Program-made: the position numbers and the translations under genes
In this document: positions 58,262-64,000 of the stretch, in pieces
How positions within the stretch are numbered: the first letter of the stretch is position 1
How the letters are laid out: each line of letters starts with the position of its first letter
Source of the DNA: Marsupella aquatica
Taxonomy: Eukaryota; Marchantiophyta
Length of the DNA stretch: 64,000 bases
Direction: 5' to 3'
NCBI GenBank assembly: GCA_973895155.1
Contig: OZ316898.1
Coordinates: 11,532,001-11,596,000, forward strand
The notes under the pieces: generated by a model
Databases searched by the model: none
The model's input: only the letters and a program-made list of their open reading frames with translations
What the model was told of the DNA's origin: nothing

Positions 58262-60125
58262 GATGTATTTTATAGGCTAGGCTATCTTACTAATAATTTT
58301 CAAAGCTACGTAAGGCCTATGGTCTAGAGTTAGCAACTCCCAATAAAGACAAAACTGATAATGAGTCTTTAATAATCACACAACTTAAAAAATGAAGATA
58401 AACAAAAAAAACAGTATGGGGGAGGGTGAACAAAGAACTATATGGGCAAAGATGAACCCAAATTAAAGCATACTTAGAATTGTTTGCGTGCAAGCTCTTT
58501 CTTTCTACATATCTCTACTTTCAAGGAACCTTGGGTAAGAGGCCTAGTTAGTGTAACTTACTACAGGTGGACACTTTATCTAATGGAAAGTTTGTTTGAT
58601 ACTCACACAAGTCTTCTTGCAGAAAGGGCATGCTGTGTAAGCCGACTTACTTAATGTTCGGGAAGTTGGATGTGAGTTTTCAAGTTACCTAGAGAAGTGA
58701 AGCTCCGGATAAGTTAAACAGCACTTCTACATACAGGTTTGCTGTCTCCTGCATCAAGTTCTTCCTGCTTTTTGTGTGGTCCCTAACATGATTATTGAAC
58801 GCTAAACTCCTTGCTATTTTCTAATATAATTTGGTTTTTTAATTTGGCATTTACTTTGTTGCGGTCCTTTTAAGACGGTTTAGTTTGCTTCGAATCCGGA
58901 CCAATTCCAAATCATAGCCATGTCTGAATTGTGTTTTGTCATTACAATTTTGAATTGCAACAAAGATCCTCACTTCGTAAACAACATGAAATTAGATTGA
59001 CACCTGAAATAAACTTAAATGAGTCACAATTTTATGTGAGATGTATTTTATAGGCTAAGCTATCTTACTAATAATTTGCAAAGCTACTTAAGGCCTATGG
59101 TCTAGAGTTGGCAACTCCCAATAAAGACAAAACTGATAATGAGTCTTTAATAATCACACAACTTAAAAAATGAAGATAAACAAAAAAAACAGTATGGGGC
59201 AGGGTGGACAAAGAACTAGATGGGCAAAGATGAACCCAAATTAAAGCATACTTAGAATTGTTTCCGTGCAAGCTTTTCTTTCTTCATATCTCTAGTTTCA
59301 ACGAGTCTTGGATAAGAGGCCTAGTTAATGTAACTTATAGAGGTGGACACTTTATCTAATGGAAAGTTTGTTTGGTACTCACACAATTTTTGCAGAAAGG
59401 TCATGGTGTGTCGGCCGACTTACTAAATGGTGTTCAGGAAGTTGGACGTGAGTTTTCAAGTTACCTAGAGAAGAGAAGCTCCGAATAAGTTAAACAGCGC
59501 TTCTACATACAGGTTTGATGTCTCCTGACTTTCAAAAAAACAGTATGGGGGAGGGTGAACAAAGAAGTTCTAGATGGGCAAAGATGAACCCAAATTAAAG
59601 CATACTTAGAATTGTTTCCGTGCAAGCTTTTTCTTTCTTCATATCTCTAGTTTCAACGAGTCTTGGGTAAGAGGCCTAGTTAGTGTAACTTATAGAGGTG
59701 GACACTTTATATAATGGAAAGTTTGTTTGGTACTCACACAAGTCTTCTTGCAGAAAGGGCATGGTGTGTCGGCCGACTTACTTAATGGTGTTCGGGAAGT
59801 TGGACGTGAGTTTTCAAGTTACCTAGAGAAGAGAAGCTCCGAATAAGTTAAACAACGCTTCTACATACAGGTTTGCTGTCTCCTGACTTCAAGTTCTTCC
59901 TGCTTTTTGTGTGGTCCCTAACATGATTCTTGAACCCTAAAATCCTTGCTATTTTCTAATATAACTTTTCGCTATTTAATTTGGCATTTACTCTGTTGCG
60001 GTCCTTTAAGACGGTTTAGTGTGCTTCAAATCCGGACCAACTCCAAATCATAGCCATGTTTGAATTGCTTTTTGTCATTACAATTTTGAATTGCAACAAA
60101 GATCCTCACTTTGTAAAGAACATGA
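58262..60125. repeat. 778-bp tandem duplication with nested 351-bp duplication
   Basis: GATGTATTTTATAGGCTA begins at 58262 and 59040 (778-bp period), with about 95 percent identity by eye. Within the second unit, the segment starting ACAGTATGGG at 59189 is repeated from 59540 (351-bp period). The unit then completes to about 60125, matching the end of unit 1 near 58988. There is no coding frame and no inverted ends. It could be satellite-like expansion or a partial LTR, but no primer site or TG...CA termini were found. Confidence 0.85.
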
Positions 60126-60138
60126 AGAATTTTTTTTT

Positions 60139-60175
60139 AATATATACATATATATATATATATATACAAATATAT
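60139..60175. repeat. AT microsatellite
   Basis: A (TA)n run following a T tract, at the right edge of the tandem-repeat block. Confidence 0.85.
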
Positions 60176-60483
60176 CTTTATATTGACTGAGTATTAAACC
60201 TATATAATTCATTAGATCACTAGCGTCCTCCACCAGCATAGTGTCCAAACGCAAGACTTGATCCCGGTTGGGATCATTGTCTTGGACAAATTTCTTGATT
60301 CGGCTAACATGGTAGCTTTTGCCCACGCCCATTTACTTGTGGGTTTACGTGGGTGTCTCCAACACCACCTAAACCGTATTATCTTTGTGGGCCTATCGTG
60401 TGAATGATGCGATAGGGTTTCGCATACCTAGGAGAACTATACCTTGATTGGTAATTATTATGTTAGTATTGCTCTAACCGAAC
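60176..60483. other. Spacer, possible retroelement flank
   Basis: The - strand frame 60332-60078 contains SYHVSRIKKF, faintly like the C-terminal edge of some Ty3-type integrases, but it is too short to support a call. No gene is claimed. Confidence 0.3.
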
Positions 60484-61370
60484 CCTAGAGCGGCACGCTT
60501 AGAGATGTGTAACGTAAATGAGCTTTAGGGGTGATACCCAAAACTGGGAGAACTATGCCTTGACTTGGTACAAGTCTTGGAAGAAGTTTCAAGAGGACTC
60601 CTTGCCGTTAACTTGGGAAAACCTAGTTGAGGGTCTTCGTGCTCATGTCACCACTAAGTACCTAGAGCGGCACGCTTAATAGAAATGTGTAACGTAAATG
60701 AGCTTTAGGGGTGATACCCAAAACTGGGAGGACTATGCCTTGACTTGACCGTACAAGTCTTGGAAGAAGTCGCAAGAGGACTCCTCCTTGCCGTTAACTT
60801 GGGAAAACCTAGTTGAGGGTCTTTGTGCTCATGTCACCACTAAGTACCTAGAGCGGCACGCTTAGAGATGTGCAACGTAAATGAGCTTTAGGGGTGATAT
60901 CCAAATGCTAATCACTTATTATCAAAACCAGTTGGTGTGTATCCCGACGGGGCAAGAGACACTACATACACAACTGCACAACTTTATAGTGATTCACGTG
61001 TGGCGCCATGGGTCATCAAAGTAAGGATTGTTCCACCAAAGGTGGCAAGCCGAGCGGAGATGGAGGGCAGAAGGGCATTAAGTAATGCTCTAACCAAAAT
61101 ACCTAGGAGAACTATGCCTTGACTTGGTACAAGTCTTGGTAAATGAGCTTTAGGGGTGATATCCAAAATCTCATCACTTATTATCAAACCAGTTGGTGTG
61201 TATCCCGACGGGGCAAGAGACCCTACATACACAACTGCACACCTTTATAGTGATTCACGTGTGGCGCCATGGGTCATCATTGAAGTAAGGATTGTGCCAC
61301 CAAAGGTGGCAAGCCAAGCGGAGATGGAGGACAAAAGGGCAATAATGTAAGTATTGCTCTGACCGAACCC
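60484..61370 (+). pseudogene. Tandemly amplified gag-like segment of an LTR retroelement
   Basis: CCTAGAGCGGCACGCTTA begins at 60484, 60661 and 60847 (periods 177 and 186 bp). Each of the first two units encodes, with stops between units, a Trp-rich sequence (YALTWYKSWKK..., LTWENLVEGLRAHVTTKYLE) like the capsid region of Ty3-type gag. A second repeat, starting CCAGTTGGTGTGTATCCCGA at 60928 and 61189 (261-bp period), encodes GARDTTYTTAQLYSDSRVAP-like sequence. The arrangement is rearranged and non-functional. Confidence 0.55.
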
Positions 61371-61371
61371 T

Positions 61372-61569
61372 TAGTAGTTGATGAGGTCCCTGTAGGGGAT
61401 ATGCCTATCAAAGAGAAGGTGTTGTTGTGAGAGAAATTACGTAAGGTTATGACTATAAATCCTAACAAGCCAATTTTTGTGAATGTCACAAGTTCTAACG
61501 ATAATCTGGGTGTTGCGTTGGTGGATACAGGCGCGGGCGCCTGCTTCATGAGTGGCATCACCTTCGAGT
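61372..61569 (+). pseudogene. Decayed retropepsin (aspartic protease) fragment
   Basis: One frame, interrupted by a TGA at about 61427, carries the retropepsin active-site signature VDTGAGACFMS near 61520-61552, after a beta-strand-like FVNVTSSNDNLGVAL. It ends at a TAG after about 65 codons. This is what the protease part of a Ty3-type pol would look like, and it lies downstream of the gag-like repeats in the same orientation. The flap and second-half motifs are absent. Confidence 0.6.
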
Positions 61570-61899
61570 AGTGTTTATGGCATGACCTTTGAGTAGTGTT
61601 TATGGCATGACTTTCGGGTAGTGTTTGGCGCTTTGCTAACTTGGGTTGGAGCCAAGCAACCAACTCTTCTTGGTAACTACAAGATCGTGATAAGCAAGAC
61701 TCGTTTCTGAAATTTCATTGAGCGAATTTTGGATGGACCCTAGCTAAGAAAACTGACGAGTCCATAATCCTTTGCATAGGTCTCCCCAAAAATGTCACGG
61801 CGTACAATGTCCGAGAAGAGACATGTCGCATGAAGGCGTGCAATAAACACCTGTGCCGAGTCACTAAGTCCGTTATGTCAAGGATGGGCCTCAGCCCCA
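61570..61899. other. Junction between retroelement relic and Helitron frame
   Basis: GTAGTGTTTATGGCATGAC-type words repeat at 61568-61620. No clear Helitron 5' terminus was found here. The frame upstream of 61900 is closed by a stop. Confidence 0.35.
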
Positions 61900-63894
61900 T
61901 TGTATCTCCAAGAATGGAGAGAAGTCTGCCAAAAGACAATCCAAGGCATGAAGGTGTGCGGGATGTGCGGACTAGTTCGATACGGAAACACTCCGAGGAT
62001 CGACAAGACATTCACCACCGTACCAAAGGTGAACATGACGCCGTACGGCATATGCAACGCATTTGTCAACCAGTACATTGAGAACCAAGATGGAACAATC
62101 AACGTGTGCATGACTTGCGTGCGAAACCCTGCCCGTATCCAGATAAACTCCTTCATATCTCTGCAATATGCGATCGACATCCTAGCCGCGAAGCCGTTGT
62201 ACATGCAATTGCTCTCGCTAATCGACTGTCGACTAGGCATCATACAAAAGTACAATGGCTTCCACTCTGGCTTCTACAAAAAGGAAAGCCTCCTTGACAA
62301 CCCGCTCATATCCTGGAATCTCGACACGCTAGAGTGCAATAATCGAGAGGAGATCATGCGACAGATATACAAAGTCATGGAACTCAATTTGACGACCAAC
62401 CAACTTTTCAAAAGATACGTTTCATTGGTCGAACTACCAGACCCGTCACTGGGACTGTGCATCCTAAGTTCCGACGGAGTAGAGAACATCATCAAAGACA
62501 AGAGGGCAAAGGGAATAACCACGAGATCCATGAACTTTGACCCATTCGACCCCGACCTGCACATCCTCCAAGATGTGCATTACCGGATCCTGACTTCACA
62601 CAAGCGCAAGTACCAGGTCTTTCGTTCCGGCACCGTGTACGACCGCAAGAGAATGTGCTCCGAAGAGAGCGTCAACACCAATGCGGAAGGACTGTCAAAC
62701 GATCCACAATTGACATTGGAAAATGCAATGTTCCCGTTCTTGTTCGTCCACTCGAGGGGTTTCCATCGAGGACAACTCAGCTTGATCGACTACATGAAAC
62801 GAAGGACACAACAGTTGTTCAGCATATTCACTTTGTACAAGCCGTACATGCTTATCATGTACCAATTGCGACAGGCCAGCCAAGTAGCAAGCATGAGCAG
62901 GACGATAGTAATCGACAAGGAATACATGCAGATCAAGGAGAGGTGCCCCCACTTTAGCGAGAAGGAAATATACAAAATGCTGATAAAAAAGACAATCACG
63001 CAGGCCGTTCCTGGGAGCCCGGCATGGCACGGAAGACACCTCGACGACCTCAAGTGCATGGTGAGAAAATGGGGACTGCCCCACTTCTTCCTCACGCTCA
63101 CTTGTGACGAGATCAGCGACATCCGTTGGCCTGAGATCGCCGACCTCGAGAACATTGTGAAGAGGATGAATCCGACCTTCTCATGGAAAGATTGTCCTGT
63201 CGAATGCGCCGTGCTCTTCCACGAACGAATCCAACGTTTTTTCAAGGATTACATTTTGTCGAAACGCGCCATAATTGGAAATGTGATCCACTACGTCATC
63301 AGGTATGAGTTGCAGGGCCGCGGATCACTCCATGCCCACACGGTGCTATGGGTCAAGGATTGCGACGTCGATCGAGTCACAAACGAAATTGCCGCATTCA
63401 TCCCTGGCAGATTCGACTTGACATCCGGCAGATTCGAAGAGCCGAATGGACTTGAAGAAAAGACCCTGTATCGCAACGTCATGACGAAACAACTTCACTA
63501 CTGCAAGGAGGGCTTGTGCTTGCAAAGGCATTCCCAAACCGGCCTCAAGTACTGCAAGTTGGGTTTCCCCCAAGAAACTCACCTCGACAAAGATGTAGCC
63601 ATCAACCTCGCCACGGGGAAATGGAGGTACCACAGGCCAAGTGACCACCACCGAAATGTCGTGCCATACCACCCGCTCGTGTTGCTGTTGTGGGGCGCGC
63701 ACATGAACCTGCAGCGCGTCACAAACGCGGCTTGGTCATTCTATTTGCTCAAGTACGCGATCAAATGCGAGCCCCTGGGATCACTCCAGCTCAATGCGAA
63801 CGATGCGCGCATTCTAGGACTCGAGGACCTGTCTGAAGTCCAACTCAAGCTCGTCAGCGGAGCCGTCCTGTCTCGGAGCGTGTGCGCCACGTAG
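61900..63894 (+). CDS. Helitron Rep (HUH endonuclease), N-terminal part of RepHel
   Basis: This 664-codon frame encodes the replication-initiator half of a Helitron transposase, which nicks and transfers single DNA strands during rolling-circle transposition. An N-terminal zinc-ribbon-like region has C20-x2-C23 and C70-x2-C73. The Helitron-like N domain contains GSPAWHGRHLDDLKCMVRKW then GLPHFFLTLTCDE. The HUH motif is GRGSLHAHTVLW (His478, His480), and the two-tyrosine motif is YLLKYAIK (Tyr615, Tyr619, Lys622). The ATG at 61900 may not be the true start. The frame ends in a TAG at 63892-63894 before any helicase domain. Reading on in the same frame gives LTCLKISIIHRSETVAFMDS, the expected continuation, so the TAG looks like a nonsense change. 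The absence of any other break in 664 codons suggests a young copy. Confidence 0.9.
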   Translation: MYLQEWREVCQKTIQGMKVCGMCGLVRYGNTPRIDKTFTTVPKVNMTPYGICNAFVNQYIENQDGTINVCMTCVRNPARIQINSFISLQYAIDILAAKPLYMQLLSLIDCRLGIIQKYNGFHSGFYKKESLLDNPLISWNLDTLECNNREEIMRQIYKVMELNLTTNQLFKRYVSLVELPDPSLGLCILSSDGVENIIKDKRAKGITTRSMNFDPFDPDLHILQDVHYRILTSHKRKYQVFRSGTVYDRKRMCSEESVNTNAEGLSNDPQLTLENAMFPFLFVHSRGFHRGQLSLIDYMKRRTQQLFSIFTLYKPYMLIMYQLRQASQVASMSRTIVIDKEYMQIKERCPHFSEKEIYKMLIKKTITQAVPGSPAWHGRHLDDLKCMVRKWGLPHFFLTLTCDEISDIRWPEIADLENIVKRMNPTFSWKDCPVECAVLFHERIQRFFKDYILSKRAIIGNVIHYVIRYELQGRGSLHAHTVLWVKDCDVDRVTNEIAAFIPGRFDLTSGRFEEPNGLEEKTLYRNVMTKQLHYCKEGLCLQRHSQTGLKYCKLGFPQETHLDKDVAINLATGKWRYHRPSDHHRNVVPYHPLVLLLWGAHMNLQRVTNAAWSFYLLKYAIKCEPLGSLQLNANDARILGLEDLSEVQLKLVSGAVLSRSVCAT

Positions 63895-64000
63895 GCGGCC
63901 TTGACGTGCCTCAAAATCAGCATCATCCATCGCTCGGAGACTGTGGCGTTCATGGACTCGTCGCCTCCGGAACTGAGGTCCGCCATCTACCGTAAGTCCT
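63895..64000 (+). pseudogene. Continuation of the Helitron Rep frame past a nonsense codon
   Basis: The frame stays open to the window edge after the TAG and keeps the character of the Rep-helicase linker (AFMDSSPPELRSAIYR). The SF1B helicase would lie beyond 64000. Confidence 0.6.

Noticed and set aside
60078-60332. - strand frame with SYHVSRIKKF
   Set aside because: Too short and half microsatellite-encoded; retroelement integrase similarity is not supportable.
1-64000. tRNA, rRNA or CRISPR loci
   Set aside because: B-box words were examined, and only the SINE at 39314-39592 has an A box at a suitable distance; no rRNA or regularly spaced array with unique spacers was seen.

Overview
The window looks like nuclear DNA from a land plant or a close streptophyte relative. 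The evidence is spliced protein genes with GT-AG introns of roughly 100-1,200 bp, plastid-targeted proteins including a STAY-GREEN Mg-dechelatase, plant telomere-type CCCTAAA motifs, and a plant-style transposon load. The species cannot be read from the sequence. A LINE that looks RLE/R2-like, rather than the L1/RTE types usual in flowering plants, leans towards a non-seed plant or streptophyte alga; this is a weak inference.

Four genes are well supported, all on the + strand. They are a plastid cupin-fold protein (16475-18388, 2 exons), STAY-GREEN/SGR (29163-30982, 5 exons), a plastid rhomboid-like protein of the RBL9 type that has lost the catalytic serine (42745-45840, 6 exons), and the nucleolar ribosome-biogenesis factor EBP2 (51340-52602, 2 exons, with telo-box motifs just upstream). 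Three weaker - strand models rest on exons whose splice phases or donors fit: about 37545-37976, 53803-53935 and 56160-57337. The strong genes do not form a pathway. Three of the four products are predicted to be plastid proteins and the fourth is nucleolar.

The rest is mostly repeats. Positions 1-6000 hold an inactivated - strand LINE (N-terminal zinc finger, reverse transcriptase, CCHC knuckle, endonuclease-like tail), a second 3' end of the same family in the opposite orientation, and a Helitron-like minisatellite. Positions 6000-16300 and 18400-28200 carry no recognised gene, only degenerate repeats, pentanucleotide arrays, LINE tails and a GGGGG-ended MITE whose sister lies at 40773. A tRNA-derived SINE with a perfect 17-bp target duplication lies at 39314-39592. 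Positions 47396-50770 form a nested block: a Tourist-like MITE, then three head-to-tail Helitron-like non-autonomous elements, one split by a 287-bp MITE with a perfect 8-bp target duplication.

Positions 53900-64000 contain satellite-like tandem repeats, a tandemly amplified gag-like segment, a decayed retropepsin, and a long intact Helitron Rep reading frame (61900-63894). The Rep frame keeps its HUH and two-tyrosine motifs and ends at an in-frame TAG, after which similarity-like sequence continues to the window edge.
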